The translations under genes and the position numbers were made by a program. Below are positions 10,912 through 20,789 of a stretch of 64,000 nt of DNA, piece after piece. Numbering within the stretch: position 1 is the first letter of the stretch; the number at the start of each line of letters is the position of its first letter. The notes beneath the pieces are model-generated. The model did not search any database. It was not told the DNA's origin and worked only from the letters and a program-made list of their open reading frames with translations. Origin of the DNA: Gonatopus flavifemur (Eukaryota > Arthropoda > Insecta > Hymenoptera > Dryinidae); NCBI GenBank assembly GCA_018340375.1, contig JAFFJZ010000004.1, positions 30,354,001-30,418,000 of the forward strand. Reading direction: 5' to 3'.

Positions 10912-11031
10912 GGTACAGTACTCATTCGATTTTCTTCCGCCTGGTATCTTTTTCCAACCCATGGAAAGGGGGAGAATTGAAAAAAGAGGTCAGACGGAAG
11001 AAAATCAAATGACTACTGTACACTGTTAGAA
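10912..11031. repeat. short inverted repeat (ATTTTCTTCCG arms)
   Basis: GTACAGTACTCATTCGATTT and TTCTTCCGCCTG at about 10914-10942 are mirrored by CAGACGGAAGAAAATCAAAT plus GACTACTGTAC at about 11001-11030. The roughly 60-bp spacer has no features. It could be a small MITE or part of a larger one. Confidence 0.55.
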
Positions 11032-11131
11032 AGTTATGCATGATCAGGTTCAGAATGATCAAGACAATGAATGAATTAGCCAGATCATTGGAAATATTTG
11101 CTCTCAGTAAGCTTCGCCCCTTGGAGGTACA

Positions 11132-12650
11132 GTGAATTTTTCACGACCATTTCAATTCATCTCCGAATTTTTCGCTGCCATCTAAACTCATCTCTGATTT
11201 TAAAACTCCCATCAGATTCACCCTAGGATTTTTTGCTGCTATCTAGATCGACTTCTGAGGTTTTTGTTCCCGTCTAGTTTACCTTAGAATTTTTCACTAC
11301 CATCTGGTTCACTCTGGGATTTTTTTGCGACCATCTGGGCCACTGTGGGATTTTTTGCTGCTATCTGGATCAGCTTCGGATTTTGCTGCGCCCATCTAGT
11401 TCGCTTTAGGATTTTTTTACTACCATCCAATCCAGTCCAGAATTTTTTGCTACCATCTAGTTCACTCTGGAATTCCTTCGCTACCATCTGGTTCCATCTA
11501 TAATTTTCCGGTACCATTGAGTTCCCTTTAGGATTTTTTTGCTACCATCTAGTGAAGTTTAGAAGTTTTTTTGCTGCCATCTAGTTCACTCTAGGATTTT
11601 TTTGCTCTCATCTAGTTCACTTCAGGAATTTTTTGCTACCATTCAGTTCATTCTGAGATTTTTAGCTTCCATCTAGTCCCGTCTAAAATTTTTTCTTATC
11701 ATCTAGTTCACTCTAGGTTTTTTTTGCTACCACCCAGTTCGATCTAGAATTTCTTGCTACCAGTCAGTTCCCTTTGGGATTCTTTTGCTACCATTTAGTT
11801 CGTTCCAGAATTCTTTCCTATCATTGATTCCACTCTGAGATCTTTGTGCTACCATCTAGTTCACTTTAGGTTTTTTTTGCTACCATCCAATTCACTCTGC
11901 GATTTTTTTGCTACCATCTAATCCACTGTGGAATTTTTCGCTACTATCTGGATCAGCTTCAGATTTCTTCGCGCCCATCTAGTTCACTTCTGGATTTTTT
12001 CGCTACCATCTAGTTGGGTCTGGAACTTTCTGCTACCATCCAGTCCAGTCCAGAATGTCTTGTCACCATTTAGTTCACCCTGGGCCTTTCTGCTACCATC
12101 CAGTCCGGTGCAGAATTTTTTGCTACCACGAAGTCCAAACTGGGATTTTTTTGCTACAATCTAGTCCAGCCTAGAATTCTTCGCTACCATTCTGTTCACT
12201 CTAGGATGTTTTGCTACCATCTAGTTCATTCTAGGATTTTTCCGCTACCATCTAGTTCGATCTAGAATTTTTCGGTACCATTCAGTTGCCTTTAGGATTT
12301 TTTTTGCTAACACCCAGTCCAGTCTGGGATTTTTTGCTGTCATTTAGTTGACTCTGGGTTTTTTTCGCTACCATCTAGTGCACCCAAGGATTTCTCCGCT
12401 ACCATCTAGTTCACTCTAGGATTTCTTTGCTACCATTCAGTTCGGTATAGATTTTTTTGCTTCCATCTAGTTCACTTCAGGATTCTTTTGCTACAATCTA
12501 GTTCTTGATTTAGGAATTTTTTGATACCATGTAGTCCACTCTGAGATCTTTCTGCTACCATCTAGTTAACTTTAGGTTTTTTTTGCTACCATCCAATCCA
12601 CTCTGGGATTTTTTGTTCCCATCTAGTCTACTATGGAATTTTTTGCTACT
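11132..12650. repeat. minisatellite, about 30-31 bp units, roughly 50 copies
   Basis: The approximate consensus is GATTTTTTTGCTACCATCTAG plus TTCACTCTAG, repeated without interruption for about 1.5 kb. Most units retain GCTACCATCTAGTTCACT with substitutions and 1-2 bp length changes. Because 31 is not a multiple of three the frame drifts, so the open frames 11284-11517 (-), 11928-12164 (+) and 12583-12840 (+) are by-products of the repeat. Confidence 0.9.
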
Positions 12651-12961
12651 ATCACCGTACACGAAGGCCGTACATGAAATTCAGCGTAAGAAATTCGGTA
12701 ATTCGCAAAACATCGTGACTTGGAGATTCTTCACTTTCAGTGCTAGATTACTGAAGTTACTAAAGTGTAAGGTTACAAAATCGTACTTCTTACAAAATTT
12801 GTTAGTATTCACACGGATTATTCGAGCTTTTACTTTATGAACGAATTCGCCGTCTTTGCAATTTGATTGTGAACAAAGACATTTGAAGTGTTATCCATAT
12901 ACACTCATAACCTCAACACTGCTGATCTTTGAGATACATTTGGCAAAACATCTGACACATA

Positions 12962-13041
12962 CCTTTGAAAGACATCTTCAAGACATATCGAAAGGATACC
13001 TTTTAGATATCTTTTCGAAATGTCTTGAAGATGTCTTTCAA
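12962..13041. repeat. short palindrome
   Basis: CTTTGAAAGACATCTTCAAG and CATATCGAAAGGATACC are followed after a few bases by GATATCTTTTCGAAATGTC and TTGAAGATGTCTTTCAAAAG, giving a hairpin with arms of about 38 bp. Further AAGATATC motifs extend it to about 13062. Short frames here are mirror artefacts. Confidence 0.7.
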
Positions 13042-13062
13042 AAGATATCTTCAAGATATCTT

Positions 13063-13535
13063 GAAGATGTTCGTGTTTATCGAGTACGCATTCCACAATT
13101 CCCTTTCAAGGCTTAACTTTCCACTCTGACTCTAACTTCTCTCCTCCCTTGTTTTGTAGACACCCTCGTGTTAGTTCTCTTTTCGTCATCGATTTTCTTC
13201 AATCTGTCCATACTTTTTCCGATATTGTGTTTTTTGTTTTTTCATTTTCATTCCTGTGCCGTAGGATTTCCAATGAGATTGCTCGATACTGAAAGCTCTT
13301 TCCAACACATTCACAGATATCGTTCTTTCGTTTTGCAACATGAATTGGATGTTCCAAGTCTTGGAAAAAGCCTCCTTTCAATTTGTTTTTGGTTGAACGT
13401 GATTGAAGAGGTTTTTATTTTGTCATCGAGGCTGCGATACGCAGATGGGACGTTTTCATAGCATCACGGTAAATAATGGTAGGTAGTGTGAAACGCTCAG
13501 ACCGTCAAATTGGTATGAAAATGGTGTGAGAAAGA
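13063..13535. other. no gene recognised
   Basis: The frame 13168-13461 (97 codons, Phe/Ser-rich start) and its antisense shadow have no recognisable similarity. No repeat structure is evident before the foldback target site at 13536. Confidence 0.35.
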
Positions 13536-14105
13536 CATTATTTCAGGTCTATGAAGCTAGCACCCCCACCAACGAAATTTAGGGTAATAAATGCATGGGA
13601 ATTATGTGCTGATTAGGTGCTTTTTTTGTGCTCCATTCGTGATTTTTGTGCTGATCTGATTATTGTAGAAAAACGTTTTTTATGTGGGGGTGCTGCCTTC
13701 CCGTGAAGCCAGCACCACGCCCACGTAGAATTGGTATTTCATGATTTTTCGACGTATTAAAAAAGATAAGGGAATTATGTGCTATTTATGTGCTCCAGTT
13801 ACAAATTGGTTCAATGGTCCAAATCGATGACCGGAAAAAGTTATGAATGGAAACGATGTTTGAGAAGGAATTATAGCATGACTATAAATTCAGATTCATG
13901 GAGAGGTGATGTTTCAGTAAATTCGGACTCACGATCGTATTGTATACTGTTCTGTGCTTTTTTCGGCTCCATTCGTAATTGTTGCGCTCATCTGATTTTC
14001 ATGGGGAAAATTATTTCGTGTTGGGGTGCTGACCTCAAGCGAGGCTAGCACCCCCACCACCTAGAGTTCGTATTTGATGATTTATCAACGTGTTAAAAAT
14101 GATAG

Positions 14106-15060
14106 GGGAATTATGTGCTCTTCATGTGCTCCGTCCTCTATTTATGTGCTCGATGGATTTAACCAGGAAATCTCGGATATTATCAGGAAAACGTTGTTAA
14201 AGCACCTCCATCATATTGGAATGAGTGAATAAGATTTCCGAACCCCTCCATAATCACCAGAGAATTATGTGCTATTTATGTGCTCGATAGATTTAACCAG
14301 GAAATCTGGAATATTATCAGGAAGACGATTTTCCAGCGACCCCACCAAATTGAGATGGGTGGATCGGATTTCTGAATCCCTCCACAATCATCAGAGAATT
14401 ATGTGCTATTCATGTGCTCCATCCTCTATTTATGTGCTCGATGGATTCAACCATGAATTCCAGAATATTGTCAAGAGGACCCTGTTCCAGCACCCCGACC
14501 TCGATGAAATGAGTGGAGCGGATTTCTGAATCACTCCACGATCATCAGAGAATTATGTGCTATTTATGTGCTCCATCCCCTATTTATGTGCTCGATGGAT
14601 TCAATCATGAAATCCAGAATATTGTCAAGAGGGCCCTGTTCCAGCACCCCCACCCCAATGAAATGAGTGAAAATCATTCATGAACCTGCATATAATCATC
14701 AGGGAATTTTGTGCTATTTATGTGCTCCATCCTCTATTTATGTGCTCGATGCATCGAACCCCGGAATCCAGAAAATTCTCGGGGGCAACTTGTTTCAGGA
14801 CTCTCACCTCAATAAAATCAGTGAATAAGATTTCCAGACCCCACCACAATCATCAGAGAATTATGTGCTATTTATGTGCTCCATCCTCTATCCATGTGCT
14901 CGATGGATTCAACCAGGAAATCTAGAATATTATCAGGAAAACGTTGTTCCAGCACCCCCACTATATTGGAATAAGTGAATAAGATTTCCGAACTCCTCCA
15001 CAATCACCAGAGAATTATGTGCTATTCATGAGCTCCATCTTCTTGTCATGTGCTCGATAA
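14106..15060 (+). repeat. tandem array of about 155-bp units, left foldback arm
   Basis: Seven unit starts spaced about 130-157 bp, each beginning GAATTATGTGCTATTTATGT and containing CTCGATGGATTYAACCA and a CAGCACCCCCAC block. Units differ by substitutions and small indels. Confidence 0.85.
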
Positions 15061-15169
15061 ATTCGAGCATGAAATCTAGAACATTCTCATTTTAGGACGT
15101 TTTTGAGTGTCCGTCAAGTTCTAATTGACCGATTTATCCCAACGGCGAGTGATTATCGGATGCGGCGAA

Positions 15170-16060
15170 ATATTATTGGGGTGGGGGTGCTGGAACAGGG
15201 TCCTTTTGACAATATTCTGGGTTCCATGGTTGAATCCATCGAGCACATAAACAGAGGATGGAGCACATTAATAGCACATAATTCCCTGATGATTATATAC
15301 GGGTTCAGAAATGATTTTCACTCATTTCATTGGGGTGGGAGTGCTGGAACAGGGTCCTTTTGACAATATTCTGGATTTCATGGTTGAATCCATCGAGCAC
15401 ATAAATAGAGGATGGAGCACATAAATAGCACATAATTCTCTGGTGATTGTGGAGGGGTTCGGAAATCTTATTCGCTCATTCCAATATATGGTGGGGGTGC
15501 TGGAACAACGTTTTCCTGATAACATTCTAGATTTCCTGGTTAAATCCATCGAGCATATGGATAGAGGTTGGGGCCCACCAATAGCACATAATTCTCTGGT
15601 CATTGTGGAAGGGTTCGGAAATCTTATTCACTCTTTCCAATATGATGGGGGTGCTGGAACAACGTTCCCTGATAATATTCGAGATTTCCTGGTTAAATCC
15701 ACCGAGCACATAAATAGGGGATGGAGCACATCAAGAGCACATAATTCACTGATGATTATATACGGGTTCAGAAATGATTTTCACTCATTTCATTGGGGTG
15801 GGGGTGCTGGAACAGGGTCCTTTTGACAATGTTCTGGATTTCATGGTTGAATCCATCGAGCACATAAATAGGGGATGGAGCACATAAATAGCACATAATT
15901 CTCTGATGATTGTGGAGGGGTTCGGAAATCTGATTCACTCATTCCAATATGATGGGGGTGCTTCAACAACGTTCCCTGATAATATTCGAGATTTCCTGGT
16001 TGAATCCATCGAGCACATAAATAGGGGATGGAGCACATCAAGAGCACATAATTCCCCTAT
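15170..16060 (-). repeat. tandem array of about 155-bp units, right foldback arm (inverted)
   Basis: Inverted counterpart of the left-arm array, with about six units marked by AGCACATAATTCYCTGRTG. The short frame 15443-15826 is an artefact of the repeat. Confidence 0.85.
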
Positions 16061-16237
16061 CATTTTTAACACGTTGATAAATCATCAAATACGAACTCTA
16101 GGTGGTGGGGGTGCTAGCCTCGCATGAGGTCAGCGCCCCAACACGAAATAATTTTCCCCATGAAAATCAGATGAGCGCAACGATTACGAATGGAGCCGAA
16201 AAAAGTTCAGAACAGTACACAATACAATCGTGAGTCC

Positions 16238-16725
16238 GGGTCGATGCAGAATCAACGAAAAACGAAATCAACGAAAAAAAATTTAGTAGCAGTATGAAGT
16301 CGTCATTTTGTTGCAGTATGAAATGAAATTAGTCATAGATCGTTGATTAAATTAAACGAAAAGTGAAAAACATTGATTTGCTAACACAACCCCACGGTAA
16401 ACTTAATTTCCCTTTGTTATGTTTATGATTATGGTATGGTTATGTTTATGATAACAACAAACCGATTTTCGTTCTCTACAGACGTTGGAAACAGTTTGAT
16501 TGTACCGATCGATTAGGAAGATCATTAATAATTTTATTAGAATGATGAATTACGTGTCTACTGTAATAAACGGGTGCAGTGAATAGGTTAACATAAAGAA
16601 TTTTCGTTTAATTCAATCAATGATCTATGACTAATTTCATTTCATACTGCAACAAAATGACAACTTCATACTGCTAGTTAATTTTTTTTCGTTGATTTGG
16701 TTTGTCGTTGATTCGGCACCGACCC
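16238..16725. mobile_element. non-autonomous element nested in the foldback arm
   Basis: This 488-bp stretch is absent from the opposite foldback arm (compare about 13919-13937). GTGAGTCC occurs on both sides (16230-16237 and 16726-16733), so the target duplication is 8 bp, or up to 10 bp depending on where the end is set. Ends are inverted repeats: GGGTCGATGCAGAATCAACG and the complement of CGTTGATTCGGCACCGACCC. The inverted arms continue for at least 110 bp (AGCAGTATGAAG, GTCATAGATC and their complements). No coding capacity. An 8-bp duplication would fit hAT or P types, but the GGGTCG end does not settle this. Confidence 0.8.
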
Positions 16726-17123
16726 GTGAGTCCGAATTGACTGAATCATCACCTCTCCATGAATCTGAAGTTATAGTCATGCTATAATTCCCTCTCAAAC
16801 ATCGTTTCCATTCATAACTTTTTCCGGTCATCGATTTGGACCATTGAACCAATTTGTAACTGGAGCACATAAATAGCACATAATTCCCTTATCTTTTTTA
16901 ATACGTCGAAAAATCATGAAATACCAATTCTACGTGGTTGGGGTGCTGGCTTCACGGGAAGGCAGCACCCCCACATAAAAAACGTTTTTTCTACAATAAT
17001 CAGATCAGCACAAAAATCACGAATGGAGCACAAAAAAAGCACCTAATTAGCACATAATTCCCATGCATTTATTACCCTAAGTTTCGTTGGTGGGGGTGCC
17101 AGCTTCATAGACCTCATTATTTC

Positions 17124-17562
17124 AGCGTGAAAATATAGAGTGAACTTGCATGAACTGATATATATGATAGGTCAATTTGAATTGACATTTATCGGTATGT
17201 TGTTGATAAGATTGATGCTGTATAATCTCACACGCTGGAATTATAACGCATAAATATCCCAGAGTATATCAAAATTTCAGGTGTCCATATGAATCCGGCA
17301 TCTCTGTTAGTAAAAAACGAGTTTTTACTCACAAAAAAAGGAAGATCAACGTCTTGATTTTTCGAATATTCGCGATGATTTTCCGAGATAACTAATGCAT
17401 TACGATAACTGATGACTTTCCAAATGAAGATGGTTACGCTCTTCATAGGCACTCCACATGTATACAATTCAAATAACTGCAGTCACTCCAATGTTTGTTA
17501 ACTGTTCTATGTAATAATGCTGATGAAGAGTATATTATTTTAACTGCTCTTATATTGTGATA
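17124..17562. other. no gene recognised
   Basis: AT-rich DNA between two mobile elements. The minus frame 17228-17467 lacks recognisable similarity. Confidence 0.35.
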
Positions 17563-17566
17563 TTAA

Positions 17567-18448
17567 GGGGGTATTTTGGTATAGAATTTTGGAAAAATCA
17601 AATTTTCTCTTCTTGCATATTCTCATACTTTAGACCTTCAAGAACATGTTTTCAAGAGGATTTTTTGACAAAATGCAATTATAACGTACCATTGTATGAC
17701 TTACACTGTGAAAAGTCCGACTGAATGTCGTTGCATCTTACTTGAAAAATTGACTGAAATTCAGTCTTCCCATTGTGTCAGCATTTATTTTCGGTGCTCA
17801 GTTTCAGATGGAACAATATTGGCTGCATCTTGAGATGAACTTATATACAGAATCAAAGCAAGTTTTACGTTTTACCGTGTAGACTGTTTGAAATTGTACT
17901 CGAATCTTCAAACGCGACTTTCTCGAAACTACTTTTTTCCGGAAGGTTGATACGATATCTCCAGTTCTAATGCACCGATTCACTCGAAATTTATTATAGA
18001 TCTCCTCTGTACATCTCTCTATCGTTCCTACTAAATTCATATCGAAATTTTGTTGTTCATCACTATGTGTGCAAATTCGGAAAAAGGAACAAAAAACAGG
18101 TTAAAAATTGGATTTTCCCTTCAAACAGCCGTCATTTTGCCAAAAAATATTTTTCCTTTCTCCAAGGTATGAACGATTACAGCATTCTTACTGATTCAGA
18201 ATCTTTCGGTTTCATTGATTTCAGATCACTAGAACTACCGCAATCATGTCAACCAAAGTGCATGATTTTTTTTCACCCACCACTTTTTCCTTCTGTAACT
18301 TTTTTAATTTCATTTCCTGAAAATTTCAGTGTTTATCATTAGAATATGAATAAATGTTTGAGGGAAAAATGGATAGTAAGAAGGTTGTTTGTTTCATCGC
18401 ACTTGAAAAAAATGCCTGGAATTCGTGCTTTTACACCAGGATACCCCC
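17567..18448. mobile_element. TTRA-flanked element with GGGGGTAT termini
   Basis: TTAA at 17563-17566 precedes GGGGGTATTTTGGTATA, and the complement of GGGGGTATCCTGGTGTAAAA ends at 18448 before TTGA. The terminal inverted repeat is about 20 bp with a few mismatches. The interior has no transposase. A TTAA target is the piggyBac hallmark, but the ends do not match canonical piggyBac CCC termini, so the class is tentative. It lies just upstream of the scrt exon, presumably in its intron. Confidence 0.5.
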
Positions 18449-18658
18449 TTGAAAAATAACTTCATCACTTTTAATTTCGAAGTTACAGCAATTTGGCAAT
18501 AAAAGATTGCCATGTCACTCCACACATTATTGACATTGATAATCCCACATTCTTTCTATGTTATACAATAGAATTCGAAATCAATATATTAACTTTTCTC
18601 AATGTGTTGCAATGTTTTTGATCGTGTTTTTTTTAAATGCCAGTAAAATTCTGTTCAG

Positions 18659-19403
18659 CGGAGCTGCCAACGGATCCACCAAGACCGTAGCATACACGTA
18701 CGAGGCGTTCTTCGTTTCGGATGGGCGTTCGAAGCGTCGAGGGATGGGAGTAGCTGGGACCGGTGGAGCCAGTGTGACCAGCGCCAATTGTCCCGCCGTG
18801 AACGCGAACGGTGCAACGGTACCGGAAAAGGAAGCAGCACAACCAGAACGGCCAAAATTCACCTGCACTGAATGCGGTAAACAATACGCGACTTCGTCGA
18901 ATCTCTCTCGGCACAAACAAACCCATCGTAGTCTGGATTCCCAATCCGCGAAGAAGTGTATCCATTGCGGGAAAGCTTACGTAAGTATGCCGGCGCTCGC
19001 AATGCACGTACTCACGCACAAATTAGCTCACAGTTGCGGGGTTTGTGGAAAAATGTTTTCTCGGCCGTGGCTTCTTCAGGGCCATTTACGGAGTCACACG
19101 GGGGAAAAACCGTACGGTTGCGCTCACTGTGGCAAAGCATTTGCCGATCGTTCTAATTTACGAGCGCACATGCAAACGCACTCGGCTGACAAAAATTACG
19201 AATGTTCTCGATGTCACAAAACGTTTGCTCTTAAGTCTTATCTGAACAAACACCTCGAATCGGCTTGCTTGCGCGACGAAGAAATGCAACAACAAATAAA
19301 TGGTACTAACACGCAGCCACAACACCAACAACCACCACAACCACAGCAACCATCTTTGCAACAACCCTTGCATCATCAACAAGCAACGAATCGAGGATTG
19401 TAG
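18659..19403 (+). CDS. scrt: Scratch-type C2H2 zinc-finger transcription factor, last coding exon
   Basis: The frame carries YTYEAFFVSDGRSKRR, a motif typical of Scratch proteins, then five zinc fingers at about nt 18864-19268: CTECGKQYATSSNLSRHK, CIHCGKAYVSMPALAMH, CGVCGKMFSRPWLLQGH, CAHCGKAFADRSNLRAH and a last C2HC finger, CSRCHKTFALKSYLNKH followed by Cys. The HTGEKPY linker joins fingers 3 and 4. This finger order is that of Scratch rather than Snail or Escargot. Scratch proteins are nuclear repressors that bind E-box-like sites in neural cells. A Gln/Pro/His-rich tail follows to the stop at 19401-19403. The frame is open from 18558, but the first 34 residues look intronic (Phe/Ile-rich); acceptor AGs at 18657-18658 or 18642-18643 follow a T-rich tract, so this is an internal acceptor and not a start. 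The 5' exons, with the expected N-terminal SNAG-like repression motif, are not recognised here. GC is visibly higher than in the surroundings. Confidence 0.9.
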
Positions 19404-19615
19404 CAGCGTTCAAATAACTCTAACAAATCAAAACAACCCCTCAAGAGGGATATGTTGTGCAGAGATAGCTAGCGGTTGTCTTCTACCATTGCGAATGCAG
19501 GTTGATTATGTAAAGCAAAAACAAAAAAAACAAAAAAACAAAAGATAAGAAAAGAGAAATGAGCGATGTAAGTTTGACCTTTCGTTTTTTTAAAAAGGAC
19601 AAACATGAACAGATG

Positions 19616-19664
<49 letters not shown>

Positions 19665-19921
19665 AATCGTAAGTAGATTTTAAGTAGTAAAGTGCCAGTA
19701 GAACGTATGATGAGAAAGACAGAGAAAATTAATTTAAACATGGAAATATGATGACAAAAATGGAAACGAGTCTTTTAACCCCAAAAGAAGGGGCCGACTT
19801 ATTCGCATGAGTATGTCTTATGTGACTTTAGTTAAAGAAGCAAAAAAACGTCCAATAATATTAAGTCTCTCGAAGATGATTCAAGATGAAGAAAAGAATA
19901 TGAAAAATAAGAAAAAATAAA
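19404..19921 (+). other. probable scrt 3' UTR with (TA)n tract
   Basis: The DNA after the scrt stop is A-rich, contains a (TA)n microsatellite at about 19619-19658 and has a candidate AATAAA polyadenylation signal at 19916-19921. The UTR may extend further; no transcript evidence is available. Confidence 0.45.
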
Positions 19922-20082
19922 TTGAGCGTCGCGATATTGACGCTAGTATTGTCCACATTACAGTCTAGTCATACTAGTCGATTATATATAAACAATGATA
20001 TATACCTATAATACAATTATTAATACATTATATTATTATACACGAATAATATATATATATATACATAAGAATGCGGGAATGA

Positions 20083-20137
<55 letters not shown>

Positions 20138-20652
20138 CATACATACATTTGTATGAAGATGCATGCATTCATTCATAACGAACATAGTGCGTGTATGGGT
20201 CTAGTCGCGAGCCTCGTTACAAAATGATATTCGTTTATTTAATCATTCTTAGCTGCCTGAAGTTGAATATGAAACATTCAAACTCTACACATGAGGGTGA
20301 AGAAAGGAAGAAAGAAAGAAAGGAGAAAGGAATTAAAGGTAGTTGATTCCAGAACATTCCAAGAAACGATAGGATATTAATTTAATATTTTTTATCATAC
20401 ATATACATAAATTCTAAAAATAGGACTATAAAAAAACGAATGAGAAACATCCAATTCACTGAATATTTACAGAAGTGTGATCACGAAAGCAATTAGAATT
20501 GTATACTCGATGAATCTGCTTCTTTATTTGATTTTAAAGAATGAACTTTCGATTCACTGTTATTGAAAAATGATATAACACCGTTGGACCAATATCGATT
20601 ATTTCAACTGATTTTAAGATATTTCAAAGATTCGCATCTAATAACCACCCTA
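19922..20652. repeat. AT-rich region with (TA)n and (CATA)n microsatellites
   Basis: (TA)n at about 20049-20062 and 20089-20132, followed by CATACATACATACATA at about 20133-20148. The rest is AT-rich without a coding signal and may be downstream UTR or intergenic DNA. Confidence 0.6.
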
Positions 20653-20789
20653 ACAGCACATCCACCGATTTCCACGTCGCATCTCCGTGGACTCCACGTG
20701 GATAAATGGTGGACGTGGATAGAACGTGGCTGAACGAAGATTCCACGTGGAGGCAACGTAGAGGCAACGTAGAAATGTCCGGTGCTGTA
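20653..20789. mobile_element. small MITE with ACAGCAC termini
   Basis: The left end ACAGCACATCCACCGATTTC and right end ATGTCCGGTGCTGT are short inverted repeats. The GAGGCAACGTAGAAATGTCC block matches GAGGCAACGCAGAAATGTCC in the 61487-61850 element, so they form one family. Internal CCACGTGGA motifs recur. Open frames here are shadows. Confidence 0.55.

Larger units (their letters stand above)
13545..17114. mobile_element. foldback transposon with tandem-repeat arms and 9-bp target duplication
   Basis: The 9-bp sequence CATTATTTC lies immediately outside both ends (13536-13544 and 17115-17123). The termini are inverted repeats, AGGTCTATGAAGCTAGCACC at the left and its complement at the right, continuing through CAACGAAA and GGGTAATAAATGCATGGGAA. 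The left half (to about 15085) and right half (from about 15165) are inverted over almost their whole length. Inside each half a roughly 155-bp unit repeats: 14106, 14263, 14395, 14550, 14703, 14857, 15012 in the left arm, and inverted at about 15274, 15428, 15583, 15739, 15889, 16044 in the right. The unit holds GAATTATGTGCTATTTATGT, CTCGATGGATT and a CAGCACCCCCAC block. No transposase is encoded; repeated MLFMCS-type frames come from the unit. Drosophila FB elements also have tandem-repeat arms and 9-bp duplications and are linked to Mutator-like transposases; that affiliation is inference. Confidence 0.85.

Noticed and set aside
11284..12164. Frames over the 30-31 bp repeats (LLPSSPVQNF-type)
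   Set aside because: Unit length is not a multiple of three and the frame breaks repeatedly; no protein repeat is maintained.
14269..16047. Recurring open frames starting MLFMCS
   Set aside because: They repeat with the roughly 155-bp unit of the foldback arms and occur on both strands, so they are products of the repeat and not genes.
14100..16060. Possible CRISPR-like array, because units repeat regularly
   Set aside because: Units of about 155 bp are homologous throughout with no unique spacers, are inverted in the second half, and the genome is eukaryotic.
18558..18657. Start of scrt at the ATG at 18558
   Set aside because: The first 34 residues are Phe/Ile-rich and lack any Scratch feature, and strong acceptor-like AGs follow a T-rich run, so this is read as intron.
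18633..19019. Antisense frames over the scrt exon
   Set aside because: Shadows of a conserved zinc-finger coding exon with higher GC content.
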